DNA from: Arachnopeziza araneosa
Taxonomy: Eukaryota > Ascomycota > Leotiomycetes > Helotiales > Arachnopezizaceae
Assembly (NCBI GenBank): GCA_003988855.1
Contig: QYAI01000099.1
Location: forward strand, 100,645-164,644
Direction: 5' to 3'
DNA: 64,000 nucleotides
Of this stretch, positions 10,628-21,398 are shown piece after piece (position 1 is the stretch's first letter; every line of letters begins with the position of its first letter). The translations under genes and the position numbers were made by a program. Below the pieces are notes generated by a model. The model was not told where the DNA came from. It saw only the letters and a program-made list of their open reading frames with translations, and searched no databases.

Positions 10628-11877
10628 ATGAAGTTCCTTTCTCTATTTTTCATCGCTCCTTTGATTTCCTCTACCATCGCTGGTGCCCCAAGCAATGATG
10701 CCCCTTTCCCATCAACTTTATCCCAATGCGGAGATAGATATAGTAAGTAATTCCAATGTCTTGACTCTCTAACAAAAACAGCCCCCGATGAAGCAAATAG
10801 CACAAACTATTATAGATGTCCCGGCTGGTATGTTATCTCAATCAGACGAATCATACTAACAATCTAGGAACGATGGAATTGGTGCTTCCGATTCAGACAA
10901 GTTCGTTACATACGATGCTTACTTCAACGGCACTATGAACCTCAACTTCATTCCTATCGGTGCCGCACCACGAAAACCATATCTTTCTCCAATCAACGCC
11001 ACTTTGGCTATCGGCCAGTTGTTACTCCCTTCGGACTCTTCGGTAGATAGATCCAAGTGGACTTCGAACAACTACTTCCTGGGCTTTGCAAGTTTCGAAC
11101 CTTCAACATGCGTATCGGATACGACATGCCCTCCCTCTTTTTATGCAACTTCCGACTCTTCATACTGGTATTGGTCACAGGTACGTCAAAATCTTCAGCA
11201 AGAATTTTCTGACGAAATAGGCATGGACACTTTCCGACACTAAATCTGGAGACGGTTTTGATATCAGTGGGAGTGTCACCAAGACGAAAGCTATGGGTGG
11301 TAACGGTTTCTATTTCGCATTCCCAGCCGACAATACATATGCCAGCATTGAATCCTTCGACGACGAAGACATCTTTTACAATGATTATGTTTCCATGACT
11401 GGACACGTTTCACCCACAGCAGCAAATATTACTTTCACCGTGAGCAACTATTCACTTGGTAGCAACGCACCATATGCAAATCTCCAGTACATTTTCTCTG
11501 GGACTGCGTGGACAGCAGGTGCAAAGTTGAACACTTCTGGTACACACCCGACGACAACTGGACAGTCAAAAACTGCAGTCGCACCACCTTCTTCAACAAC
11601 TTCCCCCTCAAGTCCAACCGCATCTAGTCTAAGCCATACCATAATTGGTGCAGCAACTGGTGGAGGACTGTTACTTCTCGTTATCCTTGTCTGTTTGGCA
11701 TTTTGTTGCTGTTGTGGGAAGGTATCTATGGCAAGGAAGAACAGGAAACGGCAGAGGAACCTAGATCAACAGTACCAACAGCAGCAGCAAGTTCATGAGC
11801 AAAGTACACCTTTGGTGGTCTATGCGCCTGGACAATATCAGATGCAACCTGTGCAGCCACCAAAATATGCACAGTAG
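10628..11877 (+). CDS. single-pass membrane glycoprotein, mucin-like stalk
   Basis: Four exons (10628-10742, 10782-10827, 10868-11180, 11221-11877) with 39-40 bp introns join to 376 residues. Residues 1-19 are a signal peptide (MKFLSLFFIAPLISSTIAG). The extracellular part has paired cysteines (SQCGDRY, YYRCPGW, STCVSDTTCPP), several N-glycosylation sequons (NGT, NAT, NIT, NYS) and then a Thr/Ser/Pro-rich stalk. A transmembrane helix lies around 298-322 (GGGLLLLVILVCLAFCCCC), followed by a basic RKNRKRQRN stop-transfer and a Gln-rich cytosolic tail. The architecture resembles fungal wall-sensor or surface adhesion proteins, but the ectodomain is not one I recognise. I chose the ATG directly before the signal peptide; an upstream in-frame ATG at 10532 would bury it. 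Confidence 0.8.
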
Positions 11878-12447
11878 GGTAGTGATTTGGAGGTTTTGAT
11901 AGCAGTTGGGTAGCTTATTTCGGAAGTTTAATAAGAGGTCCTAGCAATTTTGAATGATTTTTTGTACAAATTGCTTTTTAGAACGTCTAGATCAAGCCAC
12001 AGAATTCCAATATGTGCAGTATATGGCAGCAAGTTTGAATACTGCATCCACTTTTATCCCCTGCTCAGACGAAGCAGGCTCCTCAGATCGAGCGGTTCAG
12101 AACGGGTTTCGCACGGAGGGTATTCAATTTGCTGCCACACTCTGTCCTTAGCCTTCTTGCCAAGAACCATACATTAAATGTGGCTTAAATGTCTCGTTCA
12201 GCTTCACCACTAATCTGGATTAAGCTCATGCCAAGATGGGAATTTCCAGTGCCACGGCATTAAAGCAGCATGTCCGAAAACCTGCATGGGCTGAAGAGCC
12301 AAGTCATATCAACAATTCCTGAACCAGATATCGTTTGCTTTGGGAGTTTGTATTTACGTAACGAGTCCTTTATCTGACTGACTTGGTCAGAGTGCTCGTA
12401 GACTTTATTTGATCTCTTCCTCGCAGAACATCTGTAGTAATGCCCAA
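11878..12447. other. intergenic, no gene recognised
   Basis: This separates two genes transcribed rightward. Short open frames near 11950-12177 overlap in two frames with no domain content. Confidence 0.5.
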
Positions 12448-13224
12448 ATGGATTTCCTTGACCAAATTACAGATAATGGCCTACCTCAAAATCCATTTCA
12501 ACAGTCGGGATCCAATGTACCTTCTATCCCAGATTTCTCATCCAAACCCACCAACCAAATCACCGTTTCCGCACAAGCTATCCCAGACGAGCTACCAAAT
12601 GGCTACAGATTCATTCACTTAGCACACATCCCCATGTTTCCACTCTATACCTCAATCGAAGCAGCAGCGCTCTACAAAAAGCAGCAAGAACGTGAACAAG
12701 TCTTGTCAACTCTCGCGCCGGAACCTGAACTCAAAGATAAGATAGCTATTCATGCTCTCAAGTTCGCAACTGGCGTCAACATCGACACGAACCGTAAGAT
12801 TGAGAACGGTCTTAAAAAGTTCAACGCCGCTGCAAAGAATTACAGCGCCAGTCAAAACCGAGTATGTATTATTACTCGATGGGCGGTGGCTCCAGCGTCA
12901 AGTCGTGTGACGTGGTTTGTGGATGTGATTGAATATAGGACTTTGAGTGGGAAATGGCAAGGGAATATAGTTCATTTGAAGATGAGCAAACCAGTGACAC
13001 TCAGGCTATTAGAGAAGTGTGTTGTGAAGAATTTGAAACCGACAAAGAGCTGGTCAAAGAATTGGAATTTTAAGAATGTTGAGGAGGTGGCTGTAGTTGA
13101 GAGTGGTGGTGAGGTAAAGATGGAGATTGTGGCTAGGCAAGAGAGAGTAGTGTCGGCTGTGGAGGCAAAAGAAACATTGGACAGGTTTGATTTTCAATGG
13201 GTCATTCCTACTTTGCAGCAGTAA
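12448..13224 (+). CDS. hypothetical protein, 258 residues
   Basis: An uninterrupted frame runs from the first ATG at 12448 to TAA at 13222-13224. The N-terminus is polar and Pro/Ser/Gln-rich, then a more ordered part begins around residue 60 (YRFIHLAHIPMFPLYTSIEA). The C-terminal half alternates hydrophobic and charged residues (ITRWAVAP, VTWFVDVIEYRTLSGKWQ, VTLRLLEKCVV), like a beta-rich domain. There is no signal peptide and no membrane segment. No family is recognised. Codon choice and the absence of stops over 777 bp support a real gene; function is unknown. Confidence 0.7.
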   Translation: MDFLDQITDNGLPQNPFQQSGSNVPSIPDFSSKPTNQITVSAQAIPDELPNGYRFIHLAHIPMFPLYTSIEAAALYKKQQEREQVLSTLAPEPELKDKIAIHALKFATGVNIDTNRKIENGLKKFNAAAKNYSASQNRVCIITRWAVAPASSRVTWFVDVIEYRTLSGKWQGNIVHLKMSKPVTLRLLEKCVVKNLKPTKSWSKNWNFKNVEEVAVVESGGEVKMEIVARQERVVSAVEAKETLDRFDFQWVIPTLQQ

Positions 13225-13520
13225 TGTAGGATGTGTGTTTAACAGAATTTATTTTTCATGCCCTATCCATTTATGTTACCTGATGATTTTGATATAGGTG
13301 CTTGTCGAATGAGTGAATAATACCTGACAATAACAATGCCAAAGTCGATCAAGAGAATAGAGTAGGATCACCGCATCTTACAGCCTTCATGGTATCATAT
13401 TCTTAGAATGATGAGCTCTTATTCCTGTATAATATGCTATGAGATCGATCCTCATAACTCTGGCATCGACCGCAGTGGCTCACTAGACTTAGGGACTTTC
13501 AATAAGTATCTAACAATATC

Positions 13521-14780
13521 TTATTGCCAAGTCTCAATACTAAGAAACTCCCAAGCGGCACAAACATGCGTCTTTATCACTCTCTTAAACTCTTCAATGC
13601 TGATACTTTCATCCATCCCCGCCATCCCCTCAGGACTGACCCCATAAACATAAGCAGGAATATGATCATATCGCCAAAATTTACAATCTGTGGCTCCTAG
13701 ACTTGGAATTGCCATCACCTTGCCTCCAAATCTTTCAGCATTCCGTTTCAAAATCCCGACCATAGGATGGTCATATGCGCAAGACGCAGCAGGATTACTA
13801 GCCGCTGTTTGAACTTGAAGTGTGACCTCTGGATATGAACCAAGAATATCATAGATCTGAGAAACAACCACTTCTTGCGTAAGGCCAATAGGAAGGCGAA
13901 TATCTGTTTGAAATTCACAGGTTGAAGGAATCATATTCACTTTCAAACCTCCTTGGATGACACCAACGTTGACCGTAGGTTTAAGCATAATATCTGCAGC
14001 TCCTTTACCCATAGCAGCATCAATGGCTTCTCGGACTTCAGATCTTTCCATATATTTCTTCAATGCAGGATCCAAGTTTGGAACGATATCTTCAATAGCA
14101 ACGAGATCGTTGATCAAAGCTGAAGCGATACGGATAGCGCCTTTAGATCGGTGAAGGTGAGCGCCATGAGCACCCTCAGTCTTGACAGAAAAGGTTAACC
14201 TCAGTGTACCTTTCTCTGCAAAGCGAATTGTCCCCAAGCCACCAGGTTCAGCATTGATCATACAATCTCCTTTCCACCTCTCCCCAATTGAAAGTAGATG
14301 TTTAGCTCCATACTTCCCACCGGTCTCTTCATCTGATACAGCACAGAGGCCAACTGAGCCTTTGAGGTATTGACGATATTTATGCAGGTAAGCGTAAGCA
14401 ATGACAGAAGCCGCAGTTCCAGCTTTCATATCAACCGTTCCGCGACCGTAGAGTCTACCATTGACAATCTCTCCTGACCAAGGATCGCGAGGCCAGTCTT
14501 CGCCATCACCAGCTGGAAAGACATCAATGTGTCCATTCAGAATGAGGCGTGGTCCAGGATTGTCACAGACAAAATCCGAGACGACATTAGGAGCTTCAGA
14601 GCGAGGAGCAATGATCTCAGGATCAATAGAATGACTTTTGAGATATTCCACAATCACTTCAGCTGCTCTTCTTGTATCTCCAGGCGGATTTGGAGATGGT
14701 GCTTGAACAAAAGATTGCAGAAATGAGATGTGTTTCAAGGCATCGGCTTCGATGATTTTGAGAAGGTCATTGGAATTCAT
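13521..14780 (-). CDS. M20 metallopeptidase (ArgE/DapE-like deacylase)
   Basis: A single exon encodes 419 residues. The M20 motifs are present in order: LNGHIDVFPAGD (metal His), YGRGTVDMKAG (bridging Asp), SDEETGG (general-base Glu followed by metal Glu), a dimerisation domain with GAHGAHLHRS, and a C-terminal GATDCKFWR with the last metal ligand expected nearby. The family hydrolyses N-acyl amino acids or small peptides with two zinc ions. No signal peptide is seen, so it is probably cytosolic. It has no intron, unlike most neighbours. It sits 168 bp downstream of the scytalone dehydratase-like gene on the same strand, so it may belong to that small cluster, but this is only positional. Confidence 0.88.
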   Translation of the reverse strand: MNSNDLLKIIEADALKHISFLQSFVQAPSPNPPGDTRRAAEVIVEYLKSHSIDPEIIAPRSEAPNVVSDFVCDNPGPRLILNGHIDVFPAGDGEDWPRDPWSGEIVNGRLYGRGTVDMKAGTAASVIAYAYLHKYRQYLKGSVGLCAVSDEETGGKYGAKHLLSIGERWKGDCMINAEPGGLGTIRFAEKGTLRLTFSVKTEGAHGAHLHRSKGAIRIASALINDLVAIEDIVPNLDPALKKYMERSEVREAIDAAMGKGAADIMLKPTVNVGVIQGGLKVNMIPSTCEFQTDIRLPIGLTQEVVVSQIYDILGSYPEVTLQVQTAASNPAASCAYDHPMVGILKRNAERFGGKVMAIPSLGATDCKFWRYDHIPAYVYGVSPEGMAGMDESISIEEFKRVIKTHVCAAWEFLSIETWQ

Positions 14781-14948
14781 TTTGTATGAACAGCAAGAAT
14801 TGGAAGAGCAACAGAGAAACAGAGAAACAAATCAAACCAGAAAGAACTTTCTTTCTTCATTACATCATAACTTCACTCCGTATGACTCTTAGAAAGTGGG
14901 AGTCGGCGAGACGAAAGAGGTTCTATTCCGGTAGCCGAAATCATCCCA

Positions 14949-15541
14949 TCACGCATCAACCTTTCTAACCGCATTCTCGAATTCATCCAGTCTCCCGATC
15001 TTCAAGAAATCCCCCGTATGGTAAATAACTTCTGGCCGAATCTCTCGAATTCGCCATCCCTTTCCTTCAACCCTTACGAATATCTGCCGCATCCAACTCC
15101 TTCCATCACTCGTCTCGTCAACCTTACACATTGGGCTCTTCCAATCCTCACCTTCCACTCTCCGTGCATGCGAAGCAAGTGTCTGCCATTCTACAATGAT
15201 TTCTGATTCTGTCACGGAATGGAAGTATGGGATACCAAGAAGATGCTGTGTTGCAAGTGCCTTCACTCCGAGATGTGTGCTATCAAGCCAAAGGGAGGTA
15301 AAGGAGGATGCAGTAAAGTGTTTCGAGGCCCAGGCTGGTACAACGAGAGAGTAATTGACAGTGACTTCTGGTGCAAGAGCAGAAAACACGCGTTCTGGAT
15401 CCTGGAACGGTCAGCGAATAAAGGCAAGTGTTGGAGAAATACCTTTCGATCATATCCATCCGCAAGTGCGCGTGCACATTGGCAGACTGCTAGGTAGTCC
15501 TGAAAGGTCAAATTAGAGGGTATATTCAATTCAAACGACAT
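14949..15541 (-). CDS. scytalone dehydratase-like protein
   Basis: Two exons (15541-15443, 15401-14949; 41-bp intron) give 183 residues. The fold family (SnoaL-like, scytalone dehydratase) is indicated by length and by catalytic-position matches to the rice-blast enzyme as I know it: Tyr30-Asp31 (DGYDRKD), Tyr50 (VNY), His86 in ATQHLLG and His111 in LASHARR. By hand alignment the serine equivalent to Ser129 is kept, but the position of Asn131 appears to be Met. In DHN-melanin synthesis the enzyme dehydrates scytalone and vermelone. Here the partner is a non-classical reductase, divergent across 185 bp, with an MFS pump next to it. A related dehydration or cyclisation in a small secondary-metabolite or detoxification set is therefore as likely as melanin. 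Confidence 0.78.
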
Positions 15542-15726
15542 CTTTAGGATCTATCATCTCGACAACAGCAAATTCTTGATATACCTACTCTCGGTGTTCG
15601 GAAGATTGAGCGAGTTGGCGGGGTGGGGAGCGTCCACTTCGTGGGGCACTCCGGAGTAAAGCGGTGGTTATATTCGGTATGTCTATCAGTCTCTACTTCT
15701 TCTCTGTACAATTCTATTCATTCACA

Positions 15727-16683
15727 ATGTCAAAGCCTGAATTTACGCTGCGGACTGGTATCTACCCCGCCATCGAACCTAAGCTTTTCAAAGGTTCACT
15801 CGCTGGCAAAGTCGCTCTTGTTACTGGTTCTGGAAGAGGAATTGGAAAAGAAATCGTCCTCGCACTTGCAAAATCAGGAGCTGCTATCGTAATTTCAGGA
15901 AGAACCAAAAGTCAAGTTGATGAAACAACAAGAGAAGTCTTGAGCTTAGGACAAGTCAAGGCTATTGGGATTGTAGCAGATGTTTGTAATAGGACAGACC
16001 AGGAAAGGATGGTGCAAGAGGTATGTTTCGTCTTGATTTATTCAATTCTAACTCTTTAGGTGAACGAGAAGCTTGGTCCTATCGATATCCTCATTTGCAA
16101 TGCCGGAACGAATACATTCATGCCTTTCCATATTACCGACTCGGATGAGTGGTGGAAACAATTCGAAATCATGGTCAAATCACCAACGGAACTAACACGA
16201 ATGATTTTACCCACGATGCAGAAACAAAACTCAGGTACTATAATCTACACCTCTTCTCGTGCAGCAGCAGCAGATCTTCCATGGGCAGCAGGATACAGTT
16301 GTGCAAAGACAGCCATAACGAGGTTTGCTGGAATTCTACAAAATGAACTCAACATCCTTCAAACATCTACCTTTGGCCATTCCAATAATGGAATTTCGGT
16401 CTTTTCCACCCATCCTGGAGAAGTCAAGACAAAGCTACACGAGACGGCGTTCCCGGAGAAAACAAGGCAAGAGGCGCCCTATGTGGTGGAGTTTATGAAG
16501 AAAATGGCCGCTTCACACCCTGATTTCAATGCGGAGCTTGCAGCTTGGACCTGCGTTTATCTGGCAGCTGGCAAGGGCGAAGGCCTAGAAGGGCGCTTAG
16601 TGGATTGTACTCGTGATATTGAGGAGGTCAAGAAACATGTCGCATCTACTCCTCGACCTAGAATAACCAATGCTTGTGCTTAG
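15727..16683 (+). CDS. short-chain dehydrogenase/reductase
   Basis: Exons 15727-16020 and 16060-16683 join across a 39-bp intron to 305 residues. The classical SDR set is complete: TGSGRGIGKE (Rossmann nucleotide loop), CNAGT, a catalytic Ser in TSSRAA, and YSCAK (Tyr-x3-Lys). GR at the end of beta-2 (ISGRTK) favours NADPH. The gene is transcribed away from the scytalone dehydratase-like gene with a 185-bp shared promoter. Paired reductase and dehydratase activity would fit a reduce-then-dehydrate sequence on a phenolic or polyketide substrate; this is inferred from context. I chose MSKPEFT rather than the ATG at 15664, whose extension is hydrophobic and unlike the family. Confidence 0.88.
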
Positions 16684-17135
16684 TTACGAAATTGATGGTT
16701 AACCAGCTGATATCAAGCTTGACTGGATAGGGCTACGTGAAGAATTTCGGAAAGCTTGATCGGCAAATAAATTGGCTTGTAATACCTCAAATATTGGGGT
16801 AGTGTGGGGACCTAAAGGTCGGGGTTGATGGACTCGGGGTTGCCTCCGAAGTGGACGTGAACCCTACTAAAGTTCAAAACAGAGACAATGCAGCCAATGT
16901 ATCTCTTGCCCATAAATACGGCAATTTGGACGGCTCCGACGGGCCCTAGAAGAATGACCGAAGTAGTTCTATCCATTGTGGATTCGATACACATTGCTGT
17001 TGTCGTCTACGTCCACTTTCCCGCTCCCCAGAATCTGGAACGCTGGTTTGGATCAGATATTGGGAATACTTAATAATTTCCCATACTCCCATCCAGAATG
17101 AGCAACTTCAACACTTGACTTGAATACCAGACAAA
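16684..17135. other. intergenic, no gene recognised
   Basis: This lies between two rightward genes and presumably carries the 3' end of the dehydrogenase transcript and the promoter of the transporter. No other structure was noticed. Confidence 0.5.
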
Positions 17136-18851
17136 ATGGAAGAAAACAAAGCTGAAATCTTGCAGATCGAAGCTAGAGAGGAGATCTTACATCACAAGCA
17201 TCACAACATTGAGGAGTTGGCACAAGATGAGTTGGAACCTCAAACACCTTATCAACTAGGATGGAAGACAATTTTGGCTTTAATCACTTTATCAATGGGA
17301 AATGTTTGTGCTGCGTTGAGCAATACAGTAAGTAGTCATCTTGGTGCAGAATGAGCTGACAATGCAGACAAATACAACTATCAAATTCCAAGTTCAAACT
17401 CTTGCAAGGTCACCAGCAGATGCTGGATTAGCTTCATGGATTGCAAATGGCAACTTTCTTGTCGTTTTGGCTCTAGGTCCTATTTTTGGTTCTTTGGGTG
17501 ATCGTTTAGGCAAGAAATGGTTTATTGTCTTTGGTGCGCTGATTGGTGTTGCGGGCTCTGTTATTTCGGGTTCTGCTGATAGAATTACCCACGTTATCGG
17601 TGGCAATATCTTGACTGGTGTTGCAAATGCTGGATGTGTAAGTTTGAAGAAACTTCTAATGCCAAGCTAACGTCACAGATCGTCTCCATTTCTTGCATCC
17701 AAGAAATCATGCCCAACAAACTTCGTCCATTCGCCATCGGTGTCTCACAAGCCATGGCTTCCGCTTTCGTTGTTCTCGGCACATTCGTTGCAGCTGCTTT
17801 CGTCCGTGAAGATCTCGGTGGTGCTGGGGGTTGGAGATGGGCGTACTACTTTAATGGAATTATTTATGGAATCACCTGCGTATCAATTCTATTCACCTAC
17901 TACCCGCCAAAGCCACTCCTTGGTCGTCATCATATTCTCAAGGAGATTGCAGGCGCAGTTGATTACATTGGCATTCTTATCATGTCTGGCTCCTTTGCAT
18001 CCTTGATCGTCGGACTTACCTGGGGTGGTGCAACATATCCTTGGAATTCAAAAGAAGTCATCGCGACACTCACCATGGGCTGTGTCGGCCTTGTTTTGTT
18101 CGGTCTCTACGAAGCTTTCGTCGTCAAAGAAGGTATCCTTGATCATCGAATGTTCGATACCCTCAACTTCCCAATCTTGTTGTTTGTCACCACAATCGAT
18201 GGTATGCTCCTCCTTGGCGTTAACGTCCTCTACTCTCAAGAAATCTTTGATCTCTTCTCCACAAACGCCGTCCGTATTGCAGTCATCCTATCTCCATTCC
18301 TCATCACCAGTACCTTTGGTTGCATTCCCGCCGGTTGGTTCATGGCTCGTACCCGCTCATACAAAGCTCTCCTCATCAGTGCTCTCTTTTGGTGTTCTCT
18401 CTTTACTGGACTGATGGCACTCGTGACCAGCACAAGATTGAGTTGGGCTTACGCTTTCACTACTCTCTTCGGTATTGGTACAGCAGTCACAACCACTATC
18501 CCCGTTGTCGCCGTAGGTCTGTCTGTTCCATCTTACCTTCTCGGCTCTGCAGCCACCGTATCCATATCCTGCCGTGCTCTCGGCGGTATCATCGGAATCA
18601 CCATCTTCACGGCCATTTATGATAACAAGTACGCTGACTACGTCGGTGCTGAACTTGCTGCAAATACCCATGCTCCAGCTATCGTTTCAGAGTCAGAAAG
18701 GGCCTGGAAATATGTCTGGATCGCGGTTGCGGCCCTTGTGGCTGCCAATGGGTTTGCGGCGTTTGCATTGAAAGAGGTCGGGAAAATGATGAATGGTCAC
18801 GTGGAGAGTGCTTTAGAGAGTGGCAAGATCAGAGAGCAGCAGCTTGCGTAA
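17136..18851 (+). CDS. MFS transporter, TRI12/DHA-like efflux family
   Basis: Three exons (17136-17327, 17368-17637, 17679-18851; introns 40 and 41 bp) encode 544 residues. A hydrophilic N-terminus is followed by about twelve to fourteen hydrophobic segments. The MFS loop motif GSLGDRLGKKW lies between helices 2 and 3. VSISCIQEIMPNKLRPFAIG and GGWRWAYYFNGI are typical of fungal trichothecene-efflux or siderophore-type transporters. Its position beside the dehydratase/reductase pair suggests export of the product or of a toxic substrate; there is no direct evidence for the substrate. Exon junctions are all in phase 0. Confidence 0.88.
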
Positions 18852-19502
18852 AGGAAGTGTCATAATGATTTACCCACCGACTACCAGACCAGAGGATAGG
18901 AAATTTCATTGAGAATATTAGCTATCAACACGATACTTCAGTATGCGCCATGAGTGCCCACGAATGTCAAGACCAAGCTTCAAGTGTGAATTGCTTCGAT
19001 TTGATCCTAATACGCTAGATAAAACCTAATTGGTCTTCGGGTTCTCAGCCTTGGCGCCACCAGTCCTGAATAATCTATATGCTCAAGCGAGTGACATTCA
19101 ATTTTGTGGCTGCTGATTATGGACGGTTCTCTTGCATGATCTTGCGGCTGAACTGCTGCACTGCTTCGGCTGTACCGAGATGGCTTGGCAAACACCACTT
19201 AAAACAATTCTATCGTAGATGATTCCATATATTCCAGAAAATGTATCAAAATACATCAAGTTGATGATGGTGAAGCCAAATATATTCTAAGCAGGATCAT
19301 GACCGCAGAAGGGCGGAGTATTTTGTTCGTTCCTCAGCTATGAGGATGCTTTGTTTCATAGACTGAGGAAGAGTATAAAGAGTCTTTTCCTTTCGACTTA
19401 TGTTCTAGCTCATCAGTTCATTCGATAAACACAATACTCTCTTCTCATCCAAACTCATTAATCTATTCAATACACTACTCTCTTCTCATTCTCCTCATCA
19501 CA
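18852..19502. other. intergenic, promoter of the next gene
   Basis: This is non-coding. The downstream end carries a TATA-like TATAAA at 19374-19379 and a 5' leader made of near-repeats of CACTACTCTCTTCTCATYC before the ATG at 19503. Confidence 0.5.
19374..19379 (+). promoter_or_regulatory. TATA box of the 19.5-kb gene
   Basis: TATAAA lies about 125 bp before the start codon, followed by a C/T-rich leader typical of strongly transcribed fungal genes. No other window gene shows such a clear arrangement. Confidence 0.4.
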
Positions 19503-20051
19503 ATGGCAACAAACGATGACTCCACAACCGTCGTCCTCCTCTGCAACACTGCAGCCCAAACATCTCTCATGTGTTTCTTTACTTCTGTTCCCACAGCCGA
19601 AGACAACGAAGCTCCAGCCGACACAGTAAGTCAGTATTTCATGACCATGACAATCGCTAATTCTCAGGCCACCCTCTCTCCCCCAACTGGCGGTTTCATA
19701 ACTTGGGAAGGTCAATCTCTCAGCGGAACATTCGCCTCTCATCTCCTATTCACAACTCAAATCCAAGGGAATGCATTTTCTCAACCACTTAGCACTCAGG
19801 TTGGGACAGCTTATCACTCTCCTCCATTCTCTATCCCCGCTCCAGGCGCCCCCCAGCCTGGCTTTAATGTCTTTGGCATTTTTAAGGACAATGGGAGAGT
19901 TGTATATACGGATCCTGTGCTGGGTGCTGTAGTTACATTGTATTATTGTGTTGCTGTGAGTTGATCTAATGAGAGATGTTGAGAATGAGCTGACGGTAAA
20001 TAGAACGGGCAAACCGTGGCGACTATTCCTGACTTTGTGCCAATTCCTTAA
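19503..20051 (+). CDS. small hypothetical protein, 152 residues
   Basis: Three exons (19503-19625, 19668-19955, 20004-20051; introns 42 and 48 bp with GTAAGT and GTGAGT donors) join in phase. The protein starts MATNDDSTTVVLLCNTAAQT, has no signal peptide and contains Pro/Gly-rich loops (SPPTGGFITWEGQSLSG, IPAPGAPQPGFNVFG). The last exon adds only 16 codons ending VPIP. The alternating hydrophobic pattern suggests a beta-sandwich. The strong TATA box and pyrimidine-rich leader suggest abundant expression. No family is recognised. Confidence 0.65.
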
Positions 20052-20257
20052 AAAAGCAGGCGTAAACTTATGGTTTAGATGGATTAAATTTCCTAGCTCT
20101 TTGATTAAATTGTCATTTCTTTTGAGTTTGGAATGTTGAGTTTGGATGAGCTTTATGGTTGTCAGTTTGTCGATTGTAGATCAGATGAATACTATTTCCT
20201 TAAATAACACGCTCAGTTCAATTTGGCTTAAATCTCTCAATAACTCCTATGCCTCAA

Positions 20258-21200
20258 TCAAAGCTTCGACTCTCTCCCCACTCTAGCTAAGATCCAATCT
20301 CCCACATCCTTCTGAAAGACTGGCCTATCTTCAGGCTTGTCTGCATGCAATTGATGATACCATCCTTCATAAGTGTGGAACTCTTTATCTTCGACATTCT
20401 TGCATTGATCCTCATACCACTGCTTACTGTGCGGATAGCTCGTTCCCTGATCCGCAGTTCCATGCCCAAACCAGATACTCTTCACTTCAGGATTCAGTTT
20501 CGTCTTCTCATGTGTCAATGCCGCTGTTCTTTCCAACATTCCAGAAAGCCCTTGTAATGTTCCCTCACCATGAAGTAGCTTGTCTGCTTTGAGCGAGGCT
20601 ACAACAGCTGGATCCCGGGTGAGGTTTTCTGGAGGAATTGGGGCATATTTCTGCAGACCTGGGAATATTCTACCCGCCAGCTTTCCAAAGAATACAGTTG
20701 CAGCACTGGGTTCTTGACCCTTGGGGAAGTCAACGAAAGGACTCTCAAGCAACCATCCTCGGATTTCACCACATAGATCGGCGTATTGCGGGTCACAAGC
20801 CAGAGTTAGAGTCTCACCACCACCCATAGAGTGTCCCATTACGAAGAGAGGTACCGAGCATGGGAGATGAGACTTGATAATGCTGACGATATCCGAGATG
20901 ACAAGGGAAGTTGGACCTGTGAAACCTTCTTCACTTTTATTATGGACTGAACGCCCCCATCCACGTTGATCGAAGCCGAAAACCTCGATTCCTCGTGAAG
21001 AAAGGACGGGAAAGAGTTCATAGTAGCGACCTATGTGGTCATTAAAGCCGTGAATGAAGATGAGCTTTGCAATGGGAGGTCCGTCTGGCTAGGAGGGGTC
21101 AGTCAGGCATTGACAGGGATATCTGCGAGCTCACTTTCCATGTTTTGGTATATAAAGATGTCTTGCCAATTTCGTGCGTTCCTTCAACTTCGGTAGGCAT
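20258..21200 (-). CDS. alpha/beta hydrolase, monoacylglycerol-lipase-like
   Basis: Two exons (21200-21135, 21088-20258; 46-bp intron GTGAGC...CCTAG) give 298 residues. Catalytic motifs are present: LIFIHGFNDH (oxyanion HG), FDQRGWGRS, the nucleophile elbow MGHSMGG, an Asp in HGTADQGTS and a His in YHQLHAD. This is the serine aminopeptidase S33 / monoglyceride lipase group, which cleaves monoacylglycerols or lysophospholipids. There is no signal peptide. It is transcribed away from the tRNA methyltransferase gene with 198 bp between start codons. Confidence 0.88.
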
Positions 21201-21398
21201 CTTGAGCGTTGATGAGCTTGAAAGAATTGAGAGGAAGGGAAATAGGACAGTGAGGATGATGTGTTGGTGCACTGTTGCAGGGCGTCAAATTGTGGAGAGC
21301 TGGACTGAGACCCTGGTTCCCTTTTGTAGCTCCGTGCATGATGCGGCCGCATGCTAGGCATGTGAAATTCCGCAGGTCTTTAGCATCTTCAGGGCAAC

